A program made the position numbers and the translations under genes. Below, piece by piece: positions 47,501-54,769 of a stretch of 64,000 nucleotides of DNA (position 1 is its first letter; each line of letters begins with the position of its first letter). The stretch is taken from positions 62,001 through 126,000 of the forward strand of contig NZ_WQLB01000011.1 of assembly GCF_009755355.1 (NCBI RefSeq), read 5' to 3'. The notes below the pieces were generated by a model. It worked only from the letters and a program-made list of their open reading frames with translations. It ran no database searches and was not told the origin of the DNA. Origin of the DNA: Deinococcus arboris (GTDB lineage: Bacteria > Deinococcota > Deinococci > Deinococcales > Deinococcaceae).

Positions 47501-48761
47501 GTTCATTACCCGTGGGGTGCCGCTCAGAACTCCGTCAGGGCGCATCTCCACGGCGCTGGCCGTTTCCTATGACATCACGGACCGTCAGCAGGCAGAGGAG
47601 GCGCTGCGCCAGAGCGAGGCGCGGCTGGCGGCCATCTTCGAGGTGCTGCCGGTAGGCGTTGGCTTTACCGATACGGCGGGCACGCTGCGGCTCAGCAACC
47701 AGGAACTGCACCGCTTCTTGCCCACAGGCCTTCTACCTTCCCTGGACCCAGAGCGGCAGGCACGCTGGATTGGCTTTGGGGCCGAGGGCCAGCGCGTGGA
47801 ACCGCACAACTTTCCCGGCGCGCGGGCCCTGCGCGGCGAAAAGGTCGTGCCGGGGATTGACATGCTGTACACCCTGGACGACGGCACGCAGATCTGGACG
47901 CAGGTCTCGGCGGTGCCGCTGCGGGACGCTGGGGGCCACATCACCGGGCAGGTGCATGTGGTGACGGACGTGAACGCCCTGAAACGCGCAGAAGAGGAGC
48001 TGCGTGCGCTCAACACAGGACTTGAAGAGCGCATAGAGGAGCGCACCCGCCGCCTCGCGGACCTCAATGCAGAACTGGGGGCGCTGATTACCCGCACTGC
48101 CCGGAACCTCGAAGCCCCGGTGGGCTACTTCAGCCAGTTTCTGGACCCTGGGCGCGCCGAGGAACTGCTGACCGAGCTGTCGCCTCAGGTGCTTTCAGCA
48201 CTTCAGGATGAACTGGCGCGGCTCCGGGGTGTTGCGCAGGACCTGCGGCAACTCGCCCGCCTGGAAGACCAGGACCTCAACCGGGAACTGGTGCCCCTCC
48301 GCGAACTCTTCAATGAGCTGAATGTCACCGCAGCGGCTGTGCGCCCGGCCGAGTGGCTGATTCAACCCTTGCCCATCGTGCGGGCAGACCGGGCGCTGCT
48401 GACCCAGGCCCTGACGGTGCTGCTGACCTTCACGCTGAGTGACACGCGGGGCGCGCGGTATGTGGACGTGACCAGTCAGGAGGTCGAGGGCGAAGTGTGG
48501 GTGACGGTGCAGGACGACGGGGTGGGCCTGAGCGGCGAGGAAGCGGCCACCCTCTTTGACCTCGCGGTGCGTACCGAGCAGACTGTGCCGCTGCTGGACG
48601 GCGGCGGGCTGGTGCAGGTGCGGCGCATCATGGCCCGGCATGGGGGCTGGGCGTGGGCCGAGTCCCGCCTGAATGGGGGCCGGGTTGTCCTCGCTTTTCC
48701 CCGCGACGAGACCGTAACGGACCTGGAGTCTTTTCTGCGGGGAGACGCTCCAGGGTCCTGA
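44538..48761 (+). CDS. CheB-like-PAS/GAF-multidomain histidine kinase-like sensor, Arg replaces phospho-acceptor His
   Basis: A 1407-residue soluble protein. Residues about 10-195 resemble a CheB methylesterase: the Ser (PSADG, for ASTGG) and Asp (LGADGRLG) positions are kept, but the catalytic His (normally QH-x-P) is absent. Then PAS (about 215-325), GAF (330-480), PAS (490-610), PAS (615-730), GAF (735-900), PAS (905-1020) and PAS (1030-1150), a coiled coil (1155-1185) and a C-terminal kinase region. The DHp helix reads ARNLEAPV with Arg1189 where the phospho-His should be. The ATPase N box lacks its Asn (LLTFTL), but DDGVGLS (G1) remains. It probably senses or regulates rather than autophosphorylates. 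ATG 44550 is an alternative start. Confidence 0.8.
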   Translation: MPPAMSLLSAAAATPFDVLVVLPSADGTAALAAILIDLPTDLSASVLIGASFGEPAAIIGELQRHTSLPVHWAQQGTVLQPGHIYVSPPQLILEVKLGGRCALTPPVGELASERPLDQLLASLAVSFGARTLAVMLAGLGADGRLGARALRGAGGLVVAQAPGSADTHHEAETAALVQTLEGLGRTAADLLTGQPPRPLLNGERWLPSSADALQTVLEGIDDFFYALDADWRLLFASRSALDQWGKQGADVLGQPFLQAFPQAAGSAAYEAHERVMQTRTPERLETVSPVLGRWIEIHLMPTPQGGLSVAFRDIQARKQAEQRQAFLLKLSDALRPLTGSAEMEGTAVRLLGQELGANRVFYATVDPGGDFWSVQHDYADGVPSCAGRFPMSDFQRGRLAQWQAGQLSSVADSDTAPTLSAADRAAYAAFDTRAVIGVPLVKGGRFAALLSVNQTRPRDWSEAEIALTLEVAERTWVAIERARAEEALHRSEEQLRAVLDSMAEGFALLGDDFTILDVNEETLRLDGRSREELIGRTHWEVFPGTENSPVGELLRRVAQQRTPDSLEHEYRWPDRQSRWLEMRAYPMQDTGVAIFWSDVTDRKRAEEAMRASEEKYRTLFESIDEGLCVMELVLDESGQVADLCYRETNAAFEHQTGLRAAVDKRASELFPQLESHWLEAVTRVYRTGVSERTEGYNADMRRWITTQYSRVGSQGSPFVAAVFNDITARKVAEKRQAYLLDLSDVLRPLTEPLLIQREASRLLRTHLGASRVGYGEASGEGMTYTVMAEDVAGGLDPLLGQTFSWAGVGSSGLEALLEGRLITCEDVQAAEDLTPEQKEALAAAGCRAFMVAPLMKAGQLAACLVVHFEAPHSSAPGATMLLEETAERTWTAAQRARVEEALTESESRLRALVEHLPGGAVFVVNHDLQYVLAQGEALIAAGVTPEDLVGRSVAQAMPPELVADYEMRYRQALAGESFEVEHTAHGRAFITRGVPLRTPSGRISTALAVSYDITDRQQAEEALRQSEARLAAIFEVLPVGVGFTDTAGTLRLSNQELHRFLPTGLLPSLDPERQARWIGFGAEGQRVEPHNFPGARALRGEKVVPGIDMLYTLDDGTQIWTQVSAVPLRDAGGHITGQVHVVTDVNALKRAEEELRALNTGLEERIEERTRRLADLNAELGALITRTARNLEAPVGYFSQFLDPGRAEELLTELSPQVLSALQDELARLRGVAQDLRQLARLEDQDLNRELVPLRELFNELNVTAAAVRPAEWLIQPLPIVRADRALLTQALTVLLTFTLSDTRGARYVDVTSQEVEGEVWVTVQDDGVGLSGEEAATLFDLAVRTEQTVPLLDGGGLVQVRRIMARHGGWAWAESRLNGGRVVLAFPRDETVTDLESFLRGDAPGS

Positions 48762-48789
48762 CTGAACTGGCGCAAAGGCCTGTTCAGCT

Positions 48790-49989
48790 TTACTCTGGCT
48801 TGGGCTCTTTGGGCCAGGCGAACCAGAAGGTGGCCCCCTGCTCGACCTTCCCCTCGCCCCAGGCCCGGCCCCCAAAGCGCTCACACAGGCGGCGCACGAC
48901 CGCTAAGCCCAGCCCGGTGCCCTCATACTGCTCGGCTGGATGCAACCGGCCAAACAGCTCAAAGGCTTTCTCTTTCTGACGCATGTTAAAGCCAATGCCG
49001 TTGTCCTCAAGACCAATCCAGTATTCGCTCTGTGTCTCCTGTACCCGGAGCCGCAATTGAGTCTGTGGCCGCGTTCGGGTGAATTTCAGTGCATTGGCAA
49101 AGTATTCGTGGAGAATAATCTGGAAGACCTGATGGTCTCCGAGAAGGGTCGGCAGCAGGACGCTGGGCAGATGAATATCTCGGTCGCTTTGCAGTGGCTC
49201 CAGATCTTTGAGGACTTCCCGGAGCACCCGGTTTAGGTCCACCGGGCGCAGGCGCGCCCGGATCATCCGGGCCTGCATGTAGCCTTTCAAAGAGGTCAGC
49301 AGCCCCTGCGTGTGCTGCACGGCGGCGGCGACGTGGCCCAGTGACCGTTGGCGGTCGTCCGGTTCGGTTTGCCGCTCCAGCAAGGTCAGGAGGTTCTGGG
49401 CGCGGGTCAGGGCAGTGCCGAGTTCACGCTCGGCGACCAGCATCACGTCTCTGAATTCCTCGCCCAGCTGTCTGAACCTTGCGGTCTGGTGCCGCAGCTC
49501 TTGTTCCAGGCCCTGGGTCGTGGCCAGCAAGGTCTGGTGCGCCGCCTTGAACGCCGTGACGTCGGCGGCGCTGATCTGGCACAGCCGCACGCCATCCGCA
49601 CGGACATGCAGGCTGGCGGTCAGCACCATCTCCAGCGGTTGCCCGTCTGGGCCAGCAAAGCTCACCTCACTGTGGGGTGCGCCCTGACCACCCAGGACAC
49701 GGCCCAGCAGTGACGTGAAGGCCGATTGACTGTCTGGCGTCACCGCGCCAACTAGGGGGCGCCCCCGCAGCAGCGCAGGAGTTGACCCCAGCAGCGCGGC
49801 GCCCTGGGCATTGACCTCCACGATGCGGCCCTGGTCACTGAGCAGAAAGGCTGGGTGTGGCGCGTCCTGAAAAAGTGCCCTGGCCTGTGCGGCCTCTGCC
49901 TGAAGGGCCTGCACCTCAGCCTCAAGCGCCCGGAGCTGCGTGACTGTTGCAGAGAGAAACGAGGGCGGTGCAGACGAATCGTAGGTCAT
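48790..49989 (-). CDS. PAS-histidine kinase-like protein with intact ATPase, Arg at the acceptor His
   Basis: A 399-residue soluble protein. A coiled coil at about 13-35 precedes a PAS domain (about 35-150: FQDAPHPAFLLSDQGRIVEVN). A second coiled coil leads into the DHp-like helix VAERELGTALTRAQ, aligning with VSHELRTPLT, so Arg188 stands in place of the phospho-His. The HATPase_c domain is intact: N box YFANALKFT, G1 DNGIGF, F box FELFGRLH, G2 GTGLGLAVV. It may bind or hydrolyse ATP without classical phosphorelay, or may pair with another kinase. ATG 49989 has an AGGTG site. It converges with the large sensor, stops 28 bp apart. Confidence 0.82.
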   Translation of the reverse strand: MTYDSSAPPSFLSATVTQLRALEAEVQALQAEAAQARALFQDAPHPAFLLSDQGRIVEVNAQGAALLGSTPALLRGRPLVGAVTPDSQSAFTSLLGRVLGGQGAPHSEVSFAGPDGQPLEMVLTASLHVRADGVRLCQISAADVTAFKAAHQTLLATTQGLEQELRHQTARFRQLGEEFRDVMLVAERELGTALTRAQNLLTLLERQTEPDDRQRSLGHVAAAVQHTQGLLTSLKGYMQARMIRARLRPVDLNRVLREVLKDLEPLQSDRDIHLPSVLLPTLLGDHQVFQIILHEYFANALKFTRTRPQTQLRLRVQETQSEYWIGLEDNGIGFNMRQKEKAFELFGRLHPAEQYEGTGLGLAVVRRLCERFGGRAWGEGKVEQGATFWFAWPKEPKPE

Positions 49990-50610
49990 AACGTCACCTG
50001 GGGCCAGCGGAGGGGGCTGAAGAGGAAGCAAAGGCCAGACCAAGCTCTGTAGGAAGAGTTACATAATACGCGGTCGAGGGCGTGGACATCGGCCTGAACT
50101 TGCTGGCGGCCAGCCAGAGTGGCGAAAGAAAGAAGATTGAGGAAACCGGAGCGTCATCAAGACGCCCCGGACTGTTCGGGCAACTTCAGACTCGAACGGT
50201 TGTGTGGTTTGCGTTGACGCTGTCGCGCGCCAGACAGGCTCAGAAGCACTGCAGGTTGCGCGAGCGCGTCTAAAACTAGGGGATTCACACGGCTGGCTTC
50301 ATTCGACTCATGCGCCTTTTCTGGAGGCGGATGTTGGGGAGAAGAGGGCGAGAGCCATGTCTTGGTCCACTTTCGCTGAGGGCAAATGCGGTGTGGTCGC
50401 ACCAAGATGAGCTTGAAGCCTGGAATTTGCAGCTCTCTCCTTGAAAAAGATGAAGAAAGATTAAGTAAAGGTGGGGTCTGTCGAGAGAGGTTAGGCTAGT
50501 GCTTTCCCGATTCATGGCCGCTGTAGCCGGCATCTGGCTGAAGATCTGGGAAGCAGTGTATGGGTGCCTGTAGCGGCCTCCTGACCTGAGCCGCACAGGT
50601 AGCTCCCGCC
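49990..50610 (-). other. Intergenic region between the LacI gene and the small kinase gene
   Basis: About 620 bases, lower in GC than the coding DNA, with no supportable gene or clear hairpin. It must contain the promoter of the minus-strand kinase-like gene and the 3' end of the LacI transcript. A purine-rich, A/T-rich patch (50440-50500) is the least GC-rich part. I see no repeat or RNA gene. Confidence 0.4.
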
Positions 50611-51879
50611 TTACAGCGACTGGCGGTCCACCACCGTGGTGGGCACGACCTCAAAGGTATCTGGGCCGTGGCTGCTGCGGGGCGCCAGGGTCATATCGGC
50701 CACCAGCTGCGAGAGCGCGTCCATGTCATAGGCCACGGTGGTTAAAACAGGCTGGAGATAGCTCAGGAGGGGCTCGATGTTGTCGTAGCCCACCAGGCCG
50801 ACCTCTCGGCCCAGCACCCAGTCGGGCCGCTCGGTTTCTAGGGAGTGCAGCAGCAGCCGGGCCGTGAGGTCTGACAGGCCCAGCACGGCCACCCGTTGCC
50901 GGCGTTCGCCGACCCAGAGGTCCAGTTCGGCCAGCAGCTCCTCGGTGATGGCGGTGCCGCGCCGCGCTCCCCGCACCTCCAGCGCGCCCGGCGTGGCGGC
51001 CAGCTGCTCGAACAGATCCGCTGCCTGATGCAGGGCCCGCTGACGCAGGGTAGAGACCGTCTGCGCGTGGTCATGCTCCGGGTTGACCCACATTCGCAGC
51101 TCTGGTCTTGGCCCAAAATGACTGTTCAGGACGCGCGCCAGGCCCTCCAGCCGCGCGCCGGGAAACCAGTGGTCGGGGCTGAAGTATCCCAGGTGCAGCA
51201 GGTCGTAGCCGCTGTCCAGCGCGCGCTGAATCAGGTCTTCAGATGCGCTGACCCAGTCCGGGGCTACGCTGGGCAGCCCTTCATACCGGCCGATCAGCAC
51301 CGCTTGCCGGCCAGTGGCCGCCAGCAGCGTCGCCTGATGCCGGGTGTGCCGGCCCTCCCACAGCACCACGCTGCTCGTGACGCCGGACTGCGCCAGTTCG
51401 GGCAGGGCGCGGTCGCTGGTAATGGGTGTAATGACAGGGTGGCGCTCGCGCTGCAAGAACGTCCTCATCAGGTACAGGAGCATCTGGGCGTGGTACGGGT
51501 TAAACAGCTGCTCGATATCCACACACAGCGCAACAATCGGGCTGCCGTGGCTGCGCCGGGCCTGGGCCACCAGGTCGGGGGTATAGCCCAGCCGGTCGGC
51601 TTCATCTTCAATGCGGCGCAGCAGGTCGGGCCGCACCAGATGCCGCGCGTCCGGCCGGTAGGCGCGGTTCACGGTGGCGACCGAGGTATTGGCCGCCATC
51701 GCCACGCGGTCACGCGCGCTGATGGTGTAGCGCAGCGCTGCGGCGCTGGTCCTGACCCGTTCCAGGGTCTCGGGTGGCATGGTGCCCCGCAGGGCCAGCG
51801 CCTCACGCACCTGATGGGTGGAGAGGCCCGCGTGTTGAGCGATCCGCTCCACATCCCGGTTGGAAATCGACTTTTTCAT
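50611..51879 (-). CDS. LacI-family regulator with two tandem HTH domains
   Basis: A 422-residue protein, about 80 longer than typical LacI members, the excess being at the N-terminus. HTH 1 (about 8-53) reads DVERIAQHAGLSTHQVREAL with a following TMPPETLERV...LRYTIS. HTH 2 (about 54-103) reads RVAMAANTSVATVNRAYR, then LVRPDLLRRIEDEADRLGYTPD and a hinge-like LVAQARR. Both show the LacI HTH-plus-hinge pattern. From 113 the sequence is a periplasmic-binding-protein-like core (SPIVALCVDIEQLFNPYH, VGLVGYDNIEPLLSYLQPVLTTV). It is transcribed away from the 52385 EPS operon, so it may control that operon. The ligand is probably a sugar. Confidence 0.85.
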   Translation of the reverse strand: MKKSISNRDVERIAQHAGLSTHQVREALALRGTMPPETLERVRTSAAALRYTISARDRVAMAANTSVATVNRAYRPDARHLVRPDLLRRIEDEADRLGYTPDLVAQARRSHGSPIVALCVDIEQLFNPYHAQMLLYLMRTFLQRERHPVITPITSDRALPELAQSGVTSSVVLWEGRHTRHQATLLAATGRQAVLIGRYEGLPSVAPDWVSASEDLIQRALDSGYDLLHLGYFSPDHWFPGARLEGLARVLNSHFGPRPELRMWVNPEHDHAQTVSTLRQRALHQAADLFEQLAATPGALEVRGARRGTAITEELLAELDLWVGERRQRVAVLGLSDLTARLLLHSLETERPDWVLGREVGLVGYDNIEPLLSYLQPVLTTVAYDMDALSQLVADMTLAPRSSHGPDTFEVVPTTVVDRQSL

Positions 51880-52384
51880 GCGGCCCCTCCGGCTCTGCGC
51901 AGGCAGAGAACCCTGGTATTGACCTCTGAATGTTCGTCTGTTGCCCTGCAGCGGCCCGGTGGCCAGCGGCAGTCCCTACGGTGACGTTCAGCTCCGCTGA
52001 CGTCATCTCAACCACGGCAGGTTGTGGACATCAGTTAGGCATACGGAAGCCTCAACGTCAAATCTGTCCATGAAGTTTCTCACCTTATGTAAAAGATGAA
52101 TAAACTCTCTATGGTCGCGCTTGTTCCGGTCGCGTTTGGCTTAGGAATTTGGCGTCTCAGAGGGAAGTCTTCCGCTTTCGTACGCCGAAAAGAACTATGA
52201 TCCCGAGCACTTAAATCCTTTCGAAGATGAGAGTCACAGACCTTTTCCGCTCAAGAGAAACATGGATTTAGGCCTGCTGAGCGACTGCTTCTCAGTGTGG
52301 TCACCTCCCATCATGAGCGGTATCTCATTTGTCTCGTCCCAGTGCCGGGCCAGTGGTTCAGGCGCTGTGGTCCAAGGAGGACGT
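51880..52384. promoter_or_regulatory. Divergent promoter region of the LacI gene and the second EPS operon
   Basis: About 505 bases with no supportable gene. An imperfect inverted repeat at 51982-52005 (TGACGTTCAGC-TCC-GCTGACGTCA, one extra T in the left arm) lies 100 bp upstream of the LacI start and is the best operator candidate. The rest has A/T-rich patches (52050-52130, 52180-52260) likely to hold promoters. An AAGGAGG site precedes the 52385 ATG. Confidence 0.5.
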
Positions 52385-52846
52385 ATGAACCAAAGGAACG
52401 GAGCGCTTCTTGCCGTGCTGGCGATGGCTTCGGTGGCGGCGGCCTCGCCGCTGACAGGCGGCGCGCAGACTCTGGTCATGCGTCTGGCCCGGGCCGGAGA
52501 CGTGTCCATGACGGGCGTGCGGTGGACCGAAGACGGCACCACCAAGGTCGTGTCCCGCGCATTTAACGCCCAGAAATACTGCCTGACAGAGCCGACCCTG
52601 AATCTGCTCCAGCGTCAGCCCACCAACGTGGGGGTGCAGGCCATGGTGTTTCTGGAGTTCCGCTGCGTCAACCGCATTCAGGGCAAGGCCCTCACGCCAG
52701 AACTGGCTCTCGCGTTTCTGCGCAGCGTCGGGTATACGGTCAGTGGCTCTAACCTGCTGACCAACCTGCTCAATAACCCGCCAGCCGCCAACGCCCTGGC
52801 CACCGCCAGTCAGACTGCGGTGACGCCCATGACCCCCCGCAACTGA
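52385..52846 (+). CDS. Secreted hypothetical protein, first gene of the second EPS operon
   Basis: I do not recognise this 153-residue protein. Residues 1-22 (MNQRNGALLAVLAMASVAAASP) form a Sec signal peptide with an AxA-like cleavage site. The mature part is about 130 residues with two Cys (about 61 and 92), which could form a disulfide, and a Thr/Asn/Ala-rich C-terminal tail. The ATG has a strong AGGAGG site; the frame is open from 52262 but without support. The next gene starts one base after its stop, so it is part of the EPS operon. A periplasmic helper or surface protein is possible. Confidence 0.75.
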   Translation: MNQRNGALLAVLAMASVAAASPLTGGAQTLVMRLARAGDVSMTGVRWTEDGTTKVVSRAFNAQKYCLTEPTLNLLQRQPTNVGVQAMVFLEFRCVNRIQGKALTPELALAFLRSVGYTVSGSNLLTNLLNNPPAANALATASQTAVTPMTPRN

Positions 52847-52847
52847 G

Positions 52848-53411
52848 GTGACGCTGCCCCGACCCCTCGCCTTGGTCACGGCTGGCCTGATGCTGACCGG
52901 AACGGCCGCGCTGTGTAGCGTGGCCGTTCAAGGTTATCTGGCCAGCCGTGCCCGCGACCAGGCCGAAGCCCTGCGCCAGAACGGTGAGTACGACCAGGCC
53001 TGGAGCATTCTGGAAGCGGCGCTGCGGCGCACGCCTGCCTCGGCCGAGCTGTGGGCGGAACTGGGGCAGACCTACCGCGCCGCCTGGTTTTTTCGCCTGA
53101 AGCCCGAGCTGCTGACCTCGGCCCTGACAGCCTACGAGCGGGCGTCGGCCCTGAATCCTCTGAGCGCCACGGCACCCGCAGAACTGGCCCGCACCCTGGC
53201 CCTCTCTGGGGCCTACCGTCAGGCCAATCAGGCGTATCTGCGCGCCCTGGTCAACGACCCCCGGAATCCGGGGCTGCTGGTGGACCGCGCCCAGACCCTC
53301 GAAAAGCTGGGGCAACCCTCGGCGGCCCTCAAGGTCTACCGCGCCGCCGCCCACATCAAACCCAATGAGTATTCACAGGCCGCCGAGGAGCGGCTCAGGA
53401 GCGGCCCGTGA
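52848..53411 (+). CDS. Membrane-anchored TPR protein
   Basis: A 187-residue protein. One N-terminal hydrophobic segment (about 5-30) acts as a signal anchor, followed by about four tetratricopeptide repeats (for example ALRQNGEYDQAWSILEAALRRTPASAELW, and YRQANQAYLRALVNDPRNPGLL). TPR proteins scaffold complexes, and many polysaccharide systems have one at the envelope. The GTG start is 1 nt past the upstream stop, and its own stop overlaps the ligase/polymerase gene as GTGA. It probably acts with the Wzy-type neighbour in the membrane; the partner is an inference from coupling. Confidence 0.82.
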   Translation: MTLPRPLALVTAGLMLTGTAALCSVAVQGYLASRARDQAEALRQNGEYDQAWSILEAALRRTPASAELWAELGQTYRAAWFFRLKPELLTSALTAYERASALNPLSATAPAELARTLALSGAYRQANQAYLRALVNDPRNPGLLVDRAQTLEKLGQPSAALKVYRAAAHIKPNEYSQAAEERLRSGP

Positions 53412-54769
53412 CCACCCTGAATCCCAGCCTGCCCCGCGTCCTCGAATGGGCCTCTCTGGCGGCCCTGTGGGCTTTCGTGGCCTGGGGGCCGCTGGCCCAG
53501 GGCAGCGCCTTTTCTGGTGGCCGGGCCGGGCTGACGGTGCTGGGCCTGCTGGCCGGCGGCCTTTACCTGGCGGCCCTGACCCTCTCGTCGGCCCCTGGCC
53601 AGGGCTGGCGGTCCCCCTGGACCCTGTGCCTCTGGGCCCTGCTGGCCTGGGTGGGCCTGAGCGTGTTACGCGCGCCTGCCAACGCCGTCCAGCAGGGCCT
53701 GTTACTGGCCAGTGTCCTGCTCGCGGCCCATGCGGCGCGTGGCCTGCTGGTCTCAGCGCGGCGGCGCCAGGCCTTTGGCCTCTGGCTGATGGCAGTGGTG
53801 GCGGTCATGGCGGCTTACGTGGCTGTTCAGCATCTGGGCGGCGGCTGGACCTTGCAGGTTGACCCGGCCACCCTCAGCGGCACCTACTACCACCCCAGTC
53901 ACTACACCGGTTTCGTGACGCTGGCCCTGCCGGTGTGCGTCTGGGCGCTGGCGCAGGGCCCGCAGTGGTGGCTGCGCGGCGCCGGCTTGGTGGCGGGGCT
54001 CATCCTGACCGCTTCCCTGCTGCTGACCAATTCCTCCAGTCTTCCCACCGCGCTGCTGGCCGGCGCCCTGGCGGCTGTTGTGGCCGTGTGGCGGCGCCAG
54101 CGCCGCTGGGGTCAGCTGGCCGCTGCCGCCCTGCTGCTGGGGGTGGGCGCCGGCACCCTGCTGCTGGCCACCCCCCAGGGGCGTCAGGCGCTGGACCGGG
54201 CGATGGGGGGCATTCAGACCAAAAGTGTGGACCGCTTTCTGATCGAGCGGGGCAAGCTCTGGGCCATGGACGCGCAGGCGGCGCAGGCGGCGCCCATCAC
54301 CGGGGTAGGGCCTGGCAACTTCGTCGCCTTTATTCCCCGTTTCCGGCCAGCCCAGGCCGAAGGGCCCAATGACCTCGCCTTTAACTTCGTGAATTACGCC
54401 CACAACGACTACTATCAGCTCGCCATCGAGCTGGGCTGGACCGGCCTGGCCCTGTACGCGCTGCTGCTGGTCCTGACCCTGGCCGCCGCGCCCCTTCAAG
54501 ACGCCCTGGGCGCCTCGCTGCTGGCGGGCGTGGCGGCCCTGTGGTTGTCGGGGATCTGGGACGCCCACGCCACCGTCGTGCCCGGCACCATGGCCTGGGC
54601 CTGGGTGGCGTACGGGCTGGTGGCGGCGCGGGCCGTCAGGGTTGCCAGGTCACACGCCGTTCCAGCCGAGCCGGTCCCTGAGCCGCGCCGCCGTCGGCCG
54701 GGCGGGGCCACGCCGGACCCAAGCCTGCTGACCCTTGGGCCCGCCGCAGGAGGAAAGGCGCATGAATGA
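53408..54769 (+). CDS. O-antigen ligase/polymerase family membrane protein (Wzy_C type)
   Basis: A 453-residue polytopic protein with roughly ten to twelve membrane segments. The family region has HPSHYTGFVTLALP, then the large periplasmic loop (GVGPGNFVAFIPRFRPAQ...NYAHNDYYQLAIELGWTGLALY). HNDYYQLAIE-GWTGL is characteristic of the O-antigen ligase superfamily (RfaL/Wzy_C). Such proteins ligate or polymerise lipid-linked glycans at the periplasmic face. The polar Arg/Pro-rich C-terminal tail (about 415-453) is cytoplasmic. It is coupled to the TPR gene (GTGA) and to the Wzc gene (8-nt overlap). It is one of two candidate polymerases in the operon. Confidence 0.88.
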   Translation: MTTLNPSLPRVLEWASLAALWAFVAWGPLAQGSAFSGGRAGLTVLGLLAGGLYLAALTLSSAPGQGWRSPWTLCLWALLAWVGLSVLRAPANAVQQGLLLASVLLAAHAARGLLVSARRRQAFGLWLMAVVAVMAAYVAVQHLGGGWTLQVDPATLSGTYYHPSHYTGFVTLALPVCVWALAQGPQWWLRGAGLVAGLILTASLLLTNSSSLPTALLAGALAAVVAVWRRQRRWGQLAAAALLLGVGAGTLLLATPQGRQALDRAMGGIQTKSVDRFLIERGKLWAMDAQAAQAAPITGVGPGNFVAFIPRFRPAQAEGPNDLAFNFVNYAHNDYYQLAIELGWTGLALYALLLVLTLAAAPLQDALGASLLAGVAALWLSGIWDAHATVVPGTMAWAWVAYGLVAARAVRVARSHAVPAEPVPEPRRRRPGGATPDPSLLTLGPAAGGKAHE

